From: Streptomyces sp. NBC_01497
Lineage (GTDB): Bacteria > Actinomycetota > Actinomycetes > Streptomycetales > Streptomycetaceae
DNA length: 64,000 nt
Assembly: GCF_036250695.1 (NCBI RefSeq)
Contig: NZ_CP109427.1
Location: 6,758,001-6,822,000 of the forward strand
Direction: 5' to 3'
The stretch's first letter is position 1. Every line of letters begins with the position of its first letter. The notes below the pieces were generated by a model. It was not told where the DNA came from. It made no database searches and saw only the letters and a program-made list of their open reading frames with translations. A program made the translations under genes and the position numbers. Shown in pieces: positions 1 to 12,185 of the stretch.

Positions 1-2530
<2,530 letters not shown>

Positions 2531-2614
2531 CGGCCATTCGGGGTACGCGGACCCGACACACCGATAATCGGATGGCACCCCTGAGGCGGACCTGTCAGAG
2601 TCTGGACCAGCCGA

Positions 2615-2687
2615 AGGGGTGTAGCTCAGAGGCCAGAGCGTCGCTCTCCAAAAGCGAATGCCGTAGGTTCGACTCCTGCCGCCCCTG
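2615..2687 (+). tRNA. tRNA-Trp(CCA)
   Basis: A full cloverleaf can be drawn. The acceptor stem pairs 2615-2621 with 2680-2686 and has A1-U72. The D stem is GCTC/GAGC, the anticodon stem is TCGCT/AGCGA, and the loop CTCCAAA (2646-2652) carries anticodon CCA. The T arm is GTAGG/CCTGC with loop TTCGACT. Discriminator base 2687 is G, as tryptophan tRNAs require. No CCA tail is encoded. The usual streptomycete tRNA-Trp gene sits next to secE-nusG, so this is probably an additional copy. Confidence 0.85.
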
Positions 2688-2696
2688 CTGACGTAC

Positions 2697-2741
2697 GAAG
2701 AAGGCGAACGGCCCGCGATTCGCGGGCCGTTCGCCTTCTTC
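2697..2741. terminator. Strong bidirectional hairpin between tRNA-Trp and icd
   Basis: A perfect 21-bp inverted repeat (2697-2717 with 2721-2741) around a 3-base loop. It starts ten bases after the tRNA and lies between convergent genes, so it can end transcription from both sides. It has no clear T tract, which is common in Streptomyces. Confidence 0.8.
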
Positions 2742-2750
2742 GTCGGGTAC

Positions 2751-2783
2751 GCCCCCGGGCCGGTCCGGGACCGGCCCGGGGGC
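2751..2783. terminator. Second GC-rich hairpin before the icd stop
   Basis: A perfect 13-bp stem, 2751-2763 with 2771-2783, and a 7-base loop. It lies 35 bases past the icd stop codon on the minus strand and forms a double terminator with the hairpin at 2697-2741. Confidence 0.65.
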
Positions 2784-2818
2784 GGCAGCCGGTGCCCCGG
2801 CCGCCGCGCCCTTTTCGA

Positions 2819-5062
<2,244 letters not shown>

Positions 5063-5164
5063 TCACGTCAGCAAGGACTTCTGCAATATTGCTCGACATC
5101 AAGATATCCCGTGACCGGACCCGACCGGACATGGCATGGGTCGCACGTGACATCGCCCACCTTG

Positions 5165-5182
5165 TGAGACGTCATTGTCTCA
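5165..5182. promoter_or_regulatory. Candidate operator for the adjacent TetR regulator
   Basis: A perfect inverted repeat TGAGAC-N6-GTCTCA, 20 bases before the TetR gene start and inside the icd/tetR divergent region. GTCTC also recurs directly before the ATG (5197-5201). TetR repressors commonly bind such palindromes to control themselves and the linked exporter. Binding is inferred. Confidence 0.5.
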
Positions 5183-5201
5183 TTCGGGTTAGGGTCGTCT
5201 C

Positions 5202-5750
5202 ATGGCTGTCGACCGTGACCACGTCCTGCGCAGCGCCGCCGCGCTCCTGACCCGCCGCGCCACCGCCACCATGGACGAGGTGGCGAAGGCGGCCGGAATC
5301 GGCCGCGCCACCCTGCACCGGCACTTCGCCGGGCGGGAGGCGCTCGTACGGGCGCTGGAAGCGCTCGGCATACAGGAGATCGAGGCCGCGCTCGACGCGG
5401 CCCGGCTCGACGAGGGCCCGGCCGAGGACGCGCTGCGCCGCTTCGTCGGCGCGGTCGAGCCCGCCGCGGGCCTGCTGGCCTTCCTCGTCACCGAGAACCA
5501 GTTGTTCGAGGACGGCGTGCACGCGGGCTGGAGCCGGATAGACGCCCGGATCTCGGCCCTGTTCCGGCGCGGTCAGGAGCGCGGCGAATTCCGCATCGAC
5601 CTGCCCCCGGCCTGGCTCACCGAGGCCCTGTACGGGCTGATCGGTGCGTGCGCCTGGTCGATCCAGGACGGCAGGGTCGCGGCGAAGGACTTCACGTACA
5701 TGACCACCGAGCTCCTGCTCGGTGGGGTACGCCGGGGAGCGCGGACATGA
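5202..5750 (+). CDS. TetR-family transcriptional regulator
   Basis: 182 residues. The N-terminal helix-turn-helix, MDEVAKAAGIGRATLHRHF (residues 24-42), is a clear TetR DNA-binding motif. The rest is an all-helical ligand domain containing a conserved-looking AWLTEALYGLIGACAWSIQDG stretch near the end. The stop codon overlaps the ATG of the following MFS exporter (ATGA), so the two are translationally coupled, and the regulator probably represses the pair in response to the exported compound. The ATG at 5202 has no convincing Shine-Dalgarno site, so a leaderless transcript is possible. The ligand is unknown. Confidence 0.93.
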   Translation: MAVDRDHVLRSAAALLTRRATATMDEVAKAAGIGRATLHRHFAGREALVRALEALGIQEIEAALDAARLDEGPAEDALRRFVGAVEPAAGLLAFLVTENQLFEDGVHAGWSRIDARISALFRRGQERGEFRIDLPPAWLTEALYGLIGACAWSIQDGRVAAKDFTYMTTELLLGGVRRGART

Positions 5751-7372
5751 GCGGCGGCACGACGCGGACCGGCCGGACGCCGCCCAGGACCCAGGAGCCG
5801 CCGCGCGGCCGTGCGGGCCGCTGGCTCGCGCTGTCCGTGCTGGTGCTCGCCGTACTGCTGGTGGCGGTCGACGCGACCGTCCTCGGCCTCGCCACCCCCT
5901 TCCTCAGCGAGGACCTGCGCCCGTCGAGCACCCAGCTGCTGTGGATCGGCGACATCTACTCGTTCGTCATCGCCGGGCTGCTCGTCTCGATGGGGAGCCT
6001 CGGCGACCGCATCGGCCGCAAGAAACTGCTGCTGTGCGGATCAGTCGCCTTCGGCGGCGTCTCCGTGCTCACCGCGTACGCCACCAGCCCGGGGATGATG
6101 ATCGTCGCGCGCGCCCTGCTCGGCGTCGCGGGCGCGACCCTGATGCCGGCGACGCTGGCGCTGATCCGCAACATCTTCCACGACCCGAAGGAGCGCAGTC
6201 TCGCCGTCGGCATCTGGGGCGCGATGGCCTCGGCGGGCGCCGCGGTCGGTCCCGTCGTCGGCGGCTTCCTGCTGGAGCACTTCTGGTGGGGCTCGGTCTT
6301 CCTGATCAACCTGCCGGTGATGGCGGTACTCGTCATCGTCGGCGTCAGACTGCTGCCCGAGTCGAAGAACCCGCGCCCGGGCCCCTGGGACCTGCCGAGC
6401 GTGCTGCTGTCCCTGATCGGCGTCATCGGCGTGGTGTACGCGGTCAAGGAGGCGGCCGCCCACGGGCTGCGCTGGGACATCGCGACGACGGCGCTGATCG
6501 GGATCGTCGCGCTCGCCTGGTTCGTACGGCGTCAGCTGACCCTCCCGGTACCGCTGCTGGACATGCGGCTGTTCACGCACCGGGGGTTCAGGGGCGCGGT
6601 CCTCGCCGATCTCCTGACCATCCTCGGCCTCTCCGGCCTGGTCTTCTTCCTGTCGCAGTACCTGCAACTCGTGCAGGGCAGGGACCCGCTGGAGGCGGGC
6701 CTGGCCGAGCTCCCGGCGGCGGTCGGCGCCGTCGCGGCCGGCCTGGTCGCGGGCCGGGCGGCCCGGCGCTTCTCGGTCCGCGCCATCGTGTCCGGGGGCC
6801 TCGCGGCGATCGGGCTGGCACTCGCCGCGGTCACCCTGTTCGGCGAGCACACGGGATACCCGGCGCTGGGCAGCGTCCTGCTGGTCGTCGGGATCGGCGC
6901 GGGTTTCAGCTTCACCGTGACGGCCGACGTGATCCTCGGCAGCGTCCCCAAGGAGGAGGCCGGCGCGGCGGCCGCCGTCTCGGAGACCGCCTACGAGCTG
7001 GGCGCGGCGCTCGGCATCGCGCTGCTCGGCACGATCGTGACGGGCGTGTACCGCGGTTTCCAGGCGCCCGCCGGCATCCCGGCGAGTGCTTCGGCCGCGG
7101 CCCACCAGTCGCTCGGTGGGGCGACCCTGGCGGCCGGTGGCCTCGGCCGCCAGGGCCAGGCCCTCCTCGCCGCCGCGCAGGAGTCGTTCATGAGCGGGCT
7201 GCGGGTGGCCGCGGGCGTCGGCGCGGTGATCCTGCTGCTGACCGCGGGCGCTGCCTGGGTCCTGCTGCGGGGCCAGCACCTCGGGGAGTCCTCGGCCGAG
7301 GACGCGTCCGGGGGCGAGCCGGGGCGCGCGGCGGACACCTCACCGGCGCGTGCCGAAAGCCGGGCGAAGTGA
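5747..7372 (+). CDS. MFS drug exporter, DHA2/14-TMS type
   Basis: 541 residues from the ATG overlapping the tetR stop. It is a proton-driven exporter of the EmrB/QacA group in the cytoplasmic membrane. The first helix contains the group motif AVDATVLGLATPFL. Motif A appears as GSLGDRIGRKKLL, and motif C as MASAGAAVGPVVGGFLL in helix 5. About fourteen hydrophobic segments are visible, ending before a charged C-terminal tail (EDASGGEPGRAADTSPARAESRAK). Longer upstream starts would run inside tetR and are unlikely. The substrate cannot be read from the sequence; antiseptics, dyes or a self-made antibiotic are typical. Confidence 0.92.
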   Translation: MSGGTTRTGRTPPRTQEPPRGRAGRWLALSVLVLAVLLVAVDATVLGLATPFLSEDLRPSSTQLLWIGDIYSFVIAGLLVSMGSLGDRIGRKKLLLCGSVAFGGVSVLTAYATSPGMMIVARALLGVAGATLMPATLALIRNIFHDPKERSLAVGIWGAMASAGAAVGPVVGGFLLEHFWWGSVFLINLPVMAVLVIVGVRLLPESKNPRPGPWDLPSVLLSLIGVIGVVYAVKEAAAHGLRWDIATTALIGIVALAWFVRRQLTLPVPLLDMRLFTHRGFRGAVLADLLTILGLSGLVFFLSQYLQLVQGRDPLEAGLAELPAAVGAVAAGLVAGRAARRFSVRAIVSGGLAAIGLALAAVTLFGEHTGYPALGSVLLVVGIGAGFSFTVTADVILGSVPKEEAGAAAAVSETAYELGAALGIALLGTIVTGVYRGFQAPAGIPASASAAAHQSLGGATLAAGGLGRQGQALLAAAQESFMSGLRVAAGVGAVILLLTAGAAWVLLRGQHLGESSAEDASGGEPGRAADTSPARAESRAK

Positions 7373-7477
7373 CCCGGCGGACCGGTCGGGGATCCGGCCG
7401 GCCGGACGTGCCGAAGGCGCCGGCCCGGCGGGCCCCAGTCGCCGGGCCGTCGTCCGGCGCCGGTTACGCGGTGGCAT

Positions 7478-7500
7478 CGGGCGGGCCCTGGGCCCGCCCG
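7478..7500. terminator. Hairpin between convergent MFS and acyltransferase genes
   Basis: A 10-bp perfect stem (7478-7487 with 7491-7500) and a 3-base loop, eight bases past the acyltransferase stop and about 105 bases past the exporter stop. It probably serves both strands. Confidence 0.6.
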
Positions 7501-7507
7501 GGGGGCC

Positions 7508-8209
7508 TCAGGCCGCTGCCTTCGCCTTCGTCGCGTACATGTCCACGTACTCCTGGCCGCCGAGCCGCATGACCTCCGCCATGACGGAGTCCGTCACCGC
7601 GCGCAGGACGTAGCGGTCGCGCTCCATGCCGTCGTAGCGCGAGAACTCCATCGCGGGGCCGAAGCGCACGGTCACCTTGCCCGCGCGCGGCAGTCCCTTC
7701 CCGTCGGGCTGGAGCTTGTCGGTGCCGATCATCGCGAACGGCACCACCGGCGCGCCCGTCATCAGCGTCAGCCGCGCGATGCCCGTACGGCCCCGGTACA
7801 GACGCCCGTCCGGGGAGCGGGTGCCCTCGGGGTAGATCCCGAAGATCTTGCCCTCCTCCAGGACCCGGCTCCCCGTCATCAGCGCCGCGACCCCGCCGCG
7901 CCCGCCGTCGCGGTCCACCGGGATCATGCCGACGCCCGTGAAGAACCAGGCCATCGCCCGGCCCTTGATGCCCCGGCCGGTGACGTACTCGTCCTTGCCG
8001 ATGAAGAAGACCTGCCGGTCGCAGACCAGGGGCAGGATCATCGAGTCGATGAAGGTCAGATGGTTGCCGGCGAGGATCACTGGCCCGGTGCCCGGAATGT
8101 GCTCCGCACCCTCCACCCTCGTACGGAACGCGAGGCGCACCAGCGATCCGATCGTTGCCTTGAGGAACGCGAAACGGGACAACGGGTCCTCCGTGTCGTC
8201 GGCGGGCAT
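7508..8209 (-). CDS. 1-acylglycerol-3-phosphate acyltransferase-like protein (PlsC family)
   Basis: 233 residues. It belongs to the PlsC family, which moves a fatty acyl chain from acyl-CoA or acyl-ACP to lysophosphatidate or a related acceptor at the membrane. Visible motifs are NHLTFID (residues 49-55, the catalytic NHx4D box) and YPEGTRS (about 125-131, phosphate binding), followed by the PVVPFAMIG block. The ATG at 8209 gives the polar leader MPADDTEDPLSRF. A -10-like TAATGT lies upstream on the minus strand at 8245-8240. It is a single-gene unit. The exact acceptor is unknown, and a glycolipid or PIM-type substrate is possible. Confidence 0.88.
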   Translation of the reverse strand: MPADDTEDPLSRFAFLKATIGSLVRLAFRTRVEGAEHIPGTGPVILAGNHLTFIDSMILPLVCDRQVFFIGKDEYVTGRGIKGRAMAWFFTGVGMIPVDRDGGRGGVAALMTGSRVLEEGKIFGIYPEGTRSPDGRLYRGRTGIARLTLMTGAPVVPFAMIGTDKLQPDGKGLPRAGKVTVRFGPAMEFSRYDGMERDRYVLRAVTDSVMAEVMRLGGQEYVDMYATKAKAAA

Positions 8210-8672
8210 GGATGAACGGCGAGGTCTGTGCAGGTGAGGACATTACTCGCGAGGCGTGTCGGAGCGCACCTCGGGAGCGTCGCCCGGGTAGCGGGGAGCC
8301 TCACACGCGCCGCACAGTGAACTCACAGACATACGGCGGGATTCCGTCGGATCCCGCCAACTTCCCTCATACGGGGGCCCGTCGACCCGGAGGCCTGCCG
8401 TTCATTGTCAGGTTCCGTACACAATCTCCGTGCGGTGAAAGGGGCGTCGGAAAGCCGGCGCCCACCCGTCGGCGACCCCGGAGCGGCTGCGCCTGCCGCC
8501 GGGACGTGCGGCGCCGGGTCGCCCGGCCGGCGTGGTGGCCGGGCGCTCGCTCGATCCCGGCCCTCGCGCTCCCGCCGGGCAGAAAAATCGCACGCGCGTC
8601 CCATGTCTTCCCGAACGGGTGAGCTGTTCGAACCGGGGCAACCCGCGGCTGTGCAAAAACGTCTCGGCGTGC
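8210..8672. other. 463-base divergent intergenic region
   Basis: It lies between the acyltransferase (minus) and the sigma-like gene (plus). A possible -10 for the acyltransferase, TAATGT, is at 8245-8240 on the minus strand, with a weak TGCGCT 17 bases further up. No convincing coding region is seen: the open frames here have no start context and no recognisable protein. Confidence 0.5.
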
Positions 8673-9215
8673 ATGGTCACCACCCCAGGGGCCGGCGAAC
8701 TGTTCGCCGCGCTGTCCCCCCTCGTACGCGCCGAGGCGACCGCGGAGGCCCCGGCCGCCGCCGTCGAGGCGCGCGATCTCGAACAGGCCGTATGGGTACG
8801 CCTCCTGGAACGCCTGTCGGGACAGGGCCCACCGCCCGACGCCTCCCGCTGGGTCAGGGAGACGGTCCGCGGCGAGGCCCGCCGGGCCCGCCGTACCGCC
8901 GCCCGCGAGATGCCGTACGGCACCGGGTCCGCGCACCACCCCCGCACCGACCCCGAAGCGGGGCCCGAACGGGTGGTCCTGCGCGCCGAGCGGCGCCTGG
9001 CGATACGCGAGGCGGTCGGCAGGACACCCGGCCGCTGTCCGGGCCTGCTGACCGCGATGCTGTCGCCGGGCGACCCCACGTACCGGGAGATCGCAGGGGC
9101 GTTGGGTATGTCACAGGGCAGTTTGGGACCGATCCGTTCCAGATGCCTGGGATGCCTGCGGAGAATGCTCGCGCCGGAGGTTGCAGCTCATGGACATCTG
9201 GGAAAAGAGCCGTAG
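8673..9215 (+). CDS. Small sigma-70-like protein (ECF-type sigma factor)
   Basis: 180 residues from the ATG at 8673. Residues near 30-45 (EARDLEQAVWVRLLERL) resemble sigma region 2. The C-terminal TYREIAGALGMSQGSLGPIR (about 133-152) is a region-4 helix-turn-helix of the kind that reads the -35 element. The middle is rich in Arg, Pro and Ala. It stands 38 bases ahead of an acetyltransferase gene on the same strand. There is no strong ribosome site before 8673, so the start is uncertain and the protein could begin further upstream in the same open frame. No anti-sigma partner gene is present next door. Confidence 0.75.
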   Translation: MVTTPGAGELFAALSPLVRAEATAEAPAAAVEARDLEQAVWVRLLERLSGQGPPPDASRWVRETVRGEARRARRTAAREMPYGTGSAHHPRTDPEAGPERVVLRAERRLAIREAVGRTPGRCPGLLTAMLSPGDPTYREIAGALGMSQGSLGPIRSRCLGCLRRMLAPEVAAHGHLGKEP

Positions 9216-9253
9216 ACAATCGGCGTAACCAGGTGAGCGGGAGGCATGCACAC

Positions 9254-9757
9254 ATGGGCATGAGCGTGACCATCTCAGCGGCACGTGCGCAGGACGCGGA
9301 GAACATCCTCAAACTCCAGTACCTGTGCTACCAGGGGGAGGCGGAACTCAGCGGTGACTACACCATCGAGCCGCTGACCCAGACACTCGACGAACTCAGG
9401 GCCGACCTCGACGGCGGCCACTGTTTCGTCGCGCGCCTCGGTGACGAGGTCGTCGCCTCGGTGCGCGGCAGGATCGACCCGTCCGGTACGGCCCGGATCG
9501 GCAAACTCATGGTCCACCCGAGGATGCAGCGCCACGGCCTCGGCGGACGGCTGCTCGACGCGATCGAGACGCGGTTCGCCCAGGATCCCGCGGCGAGGCG
9601 CTTCCAACTGGTCCCGGGCGGCCGCGCCGACGGCAACATGCGCCTGTACCGCAGCCGGGGGTACGCCCCGGTCCAGGCGGGCGCCGACGACACCCGGCTG
9701 GACCTGATCGCGCTGGAGAAGCCCGCCTCCGCCGGCACCTTCGTGGCGAGCGCCTGA
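9254..9757 (+). CDS. GNAT-family N-acetyltransferase
   Basis: 167 residues. The acetyl-CoA binding signature is in IGKLMVHPRMQRHGLGGRLL (motif A, RxxGxG/A type), followed by a C-terminal MRLYRSRGYAPV stretch, which is typical of GNAT enzymes. The ATG at 9254 is preceded by GGAGG with 9-base spacing; a second ATG at 9260 is possible. It follows the sigma-like gene closely and is ended by the hairpin at 9763-9796. The substrate is unknown. Confidence 0.88.
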   Translation: MGMSVTISAARAQDAENILKLQYLCYQGEAELSGDYTIEPLTQTLDELRADLDGGHCFVARLGDEVVASVRGRIDPSGTARIGKLMVHPRMQRHGLGGRLLDAIETRFAQDPAARRFQLVPGGRADGNMRLYRSRGYAPVQAGADDTRLDLIALEKPASAGTFVASA

Positions 9758-9762
9758 CGCGA

Positions 9763-9796
9763 GCCCCTGACGTCCCGGGGCGCGGACGTCAGGGGC
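9763..9796 (+). terminator. Terminator after the GNAT gene
   Basis: A perfect 13-bp stem (9763-9775 with 9784-9796) and an 8-base loop, beginning six bases after the GNAT stop codon. Confidence 0.75.
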
Positions 9797-10005
9797 GAAC
9801 ACCCCGCCGCCGATGACGGGGCCGGCGACCATCGTCCGGCCGTCCAAGCCCGTCGGGCACGCGGGGGCCGGCACACCGGCCGTCGGGTACGCGGAGGGCG
9901 GTCATCCGGCCCTCGAACGCCCGGTCCTCGATCAGCGCACCGCCCACCCGGGAGAGCCCCCGACGGCCCCTCGCGCCGACGGCGTCAAGCTCGCCGCGCA
10001 GGGCC

Positions 10006-10554
10006 TCAGGCCGCCGGCGCGGACGCGGTGAGCGCCCGGGACCTGCGCAGCCACAGGATGCCCGTCACGGGAAGCGCCACCGGGATGAGGATGTAGCCGG
10101 CGCCGTAGTACGACCAGACCGTCGCGTCCGGGAAGGCCGACGAGTCGAGCAGCGTCCAGGTCCCCACCGTCAGCACCCCGACGAGTTCGAACGCGCAGCA
10201 GACCAGCGCCACCTTCCGCGCCGTCTCCCCGCCGCGCACCAGGGTGTACGTAATGAACACGTAGACCAGCGCGGCGACCGCCGACAGTGAGTACGCCAGC
10301 GGCGCCCGGCCGAAGTCGGAGGCGATCTGGTACACCGACCGGGAGGCCGCGCCGACCGTCATCACGCCGTAGAGCCACACGAGCACGATCCCCGGGCCGC
10401 TGACCAGCTTGGTCCGCTTGCCGGGCCGCTCTGCCGGGCCCGCCTGCTCCGCGGCCCCGGCCACGTCGGCCGCCGCCGTAGGGCCCATCTCCCCTGCGGC
10501 GGTCCCCACGGGTCCCGCCGTCCGCTCCGTCACGTCCGATCCGTCCCTTTCCAT
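10006..10554 (-). CDS. Conserved integral membrane protein, function unknown
   Basis: 182 residues with a hydrophilic Ala/Gly/Glu-rich N-terminus (about 45 residues), then four hydrophobic segments: GIVLVWLYGVMTVGAAS, YSLSAVAALVYVFITYTLV, VALVCCAFELVGVLTVG and ILIPVALPVTGILWL. The C-terminus is short and basic. It lies nine bases after the stop of the neighbouring membrane protein gene on the same strand, so the two are probably co-transcribed. I do not recognise the family. The ATG at 10554 is used; an in-frame GTG at 10533 with GGGA upstream is an alternative. Confidence 0.75.
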   Translation of the reverse strand: MERDGSDVTERTAGPVGTAAGEMGPTAAADVAGAAEQAGPAERPGKRTKLVSGPGIVLVWLYGVMTVGAASRSVYQIASDFGRAPLAYSLSAVAALVYVFITYTLVRGGETARKVALVCCAFELVGVLTVGTWTLLDSSAFPDATVWSYYGAGYILIPVALPVTGILWLRRSRALTASAPAA

Positions 10555-10563
10555 CGCCGTCCG

Positions 10564-10923
10564 TCACCCTCCCCAGATCGCGTGAAGCCGTACTTCCAGC
10601 ACCGCGAGGACGACCCCGCCCCCCGCGACCACCACGGACCCCCACCTGCTGCGCTCCGTCAGGGACATGAAACCGGCCACCGGCACCGAAAGCGCCGCGC
10701 CCAGCAGGTAGGCGAAGAAGATCACCGACCCGTCGTGGGCCTTCTCCCCGCGCGCCACCTGGACGATCCCCACCACCAGTTGCACCAGCGCCAGGACGGA
10801 CACCACGGCCATGCCGATGAAGTGCCAGTCCTTCGTGGGCTGGTCCCGGTAGGCGGCAAGAGCGCACCACGCGGCGAGGGCGAGCGCGGCCACGGTCACC
10901 GCGATCGTCAGGGCGACAAGCAT
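10564..10923 (-). CDS. Small four-helix membrane protein, function unknown
   Basis: 119 residues that are almost wholly hydrophobic, with predicted helices at about residues 1-25, 37-58, 68-86 and 94-115. A polar loop with DQPTKDW follows the first helix. It starts at the ATG at 10923 and is the first gene of a two-gene minus-strand unit with the protein at 10006-10554. The pairing of two small membrane proteins suggests a shared job, but nothing in the sequence names it. Confidence 0.75.
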   Translation of the reverse strand: MLVALTIAVTVAALALAAWCALAAYRDQPTKDWHFIGMAVVSVLALVQLVVGIVQVARGEKAHDGSVIFFAYLLGAALSVPVAGFMSLTERSRWGSVVVAGGGVVLAVLEVRLHAIWGG

Positions 10924-11075
10924 TGACCGAGGGTATTACGGCGCGGGCCGCCTCCCACGCCCGGCCCTGCCCCGCCCCGACCACCCCCTATGCGTCGGGG
11001 GCGTCCGATGCTGCATGCTGTGCTTTTACGGCGGACTGGACGCACTGCCGGACGGACCGAGGCATGGAGCTGCGG

Positions 11076-11714
11076 ATGACCACCACCTTTCCGGACGTTT
11101 CCATCAGTACGGAGCGACTGGTGCTGCGCCCGTTGGAGTCGGCCGACGTCCCGGCGTACACCGACATGATGAACGACGAGATGGTCACCGCCTGGACGTC
11201 CGTTCCGCACCCCTTCTCCGCTTCCGACGCCGCAAGGTGGGTCGGCCGGTCGGCCCCGGCCGTGCGCAGGGAGGGGCGCGGCATCGTCTTCGCCGTCACC
11301 GAGTTCCTCACCCAGCGCCTCGTCGGTACGGTCCGGCTGCACGACACGGACTGGCACACGCTGGCCGTGCACGCCGAGTACACGACGGCGCCCTGGGCGC
11401 GCGGCGAGGGCTACGCCACGGAGTCGATGCTCGCCGTATCCCAGTGGCTCTTCCGGGACCAGAAGTTCGAGCGGCTCGAACTGCGCACCGCCGCCGACAA
11501 CACGGCGGCCCAGCAGGTCGCCCAGAAGATGGGCTGCATCAGCGAGGGAGTGCTGCGCAACGCGTGGATAGCGCGCACGCAGACCGAGGACGGCGGCTGG
11601 ACGGACATCCGCACGGACCTGATCGTGTGGAGCCTGCTGCCCGAGGACCTCGAAGGCACCGGCGAGCAGCTGGCCGACGCCGGCGGATACGCCACCTACA
11701 CCGACTGGCGCTGA
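11076..11714 (+). CDS. GNAT acetyltransferase of the RimJ/RimL type
   Basis: 212 residues from the ATG at 11076, which has GGAG six bases before it; an in-frame ATG at 11064 is the alternative. The N-terminal ISTERLVLRPLESADVPAY is the hallmark of RimJ/RimL-like acetyltransferases, and the acetyl-CoA loop is APWARGEGYATES. The family acetylates ribosomal proteins, amino acids or antibiotics; the target here is unknown. It stands alone, divergent from the small membrane protein pair. Confidence 0.87.
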   Translation: MTTTFPDVSISTERLVLRPLESADVPAYTDMMNDEMVTAWTSVPHPFSASDAARWVGRSAPAVRREGRGIVFAVTEFLTQRLVGTVRLHDTDWHTLAVHAEYTTAPWARGEGYATESMLAVSQWLFRDQKFERLELRTAADNTAAQQVAQKMGCISEGVLRNAWIARTQTEDGGWTDIRTDLIVWSLLPEDLEGTGEQLADAGGYATYTDWR

Positions 11715-12185
11715 CAACGGGACCCGCGCGGCGGGCACGGAGCCGTGGCCGTCGGCGTCCCTGGCGTGCGGGATCAGGGGCGGGCGTGTCCCGTCGCGCG
11801 GTGCGGCCGGTACTCCCCGGCCTCGGGACCCTCGGGTCCTCCGCTCCTTACGGGTCCCCTTGGGTCCACCGTGCCCTTCGCCGCCCTGCGGCCGCGCCCA
11901 CCGGGTCCTGCGGGCGGCGGCCCGAGGCCCCACCGGCGCTGCCCGCGCGGCGCAGGGGAACGAGCCTGATCGGCGCGGGGGTCGCCCTGCCGACTCGTCG
12001 GCACCCGGGCCCCCGCGCGCCGTGAGGACCCGGCCGGCCCCGGCCCGTACCCCCACCGGTCTGCCGCCCGGCGACGCGGCCCGGTACTCTCACCGTGCCC
12101 GGCGTCCCGCGCCCCACCGCGACGGACCCACCGTCCACGCACTCCACTCCACCCCACTCGCGACACCTCCGGGAGAGATACGACG
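11715..12185. other. 471-base intergenic region before cobL
   Basis: GC-rich, with no recognisable gene on either strand. A good -10 match, TACTCT (12085-12090), lies about 95 bases before the cobL start and may be its promoter; the matching -35 region (12062-12067) is weak. GGAGAG at 12172-12177 is the cobL ribosome site. Confidence 0.45.

Noticed and set aside
2615..2687. Integration site of a mobile element at tRNA-Trp
   Set aside because: No integrase, no repeated 3' tRNA fragment and no foreign gene found next to it; the adjacent sequence is a terminator and icd.
8405..8672. Long open frames upstream of the sigma-like protein and GNAT gene that would extend both proteins
   Set aside because: The extra sequence is Arg/Pro/Gly-rich with no family similarity and no ribosome site; it is an effect of high GC content.
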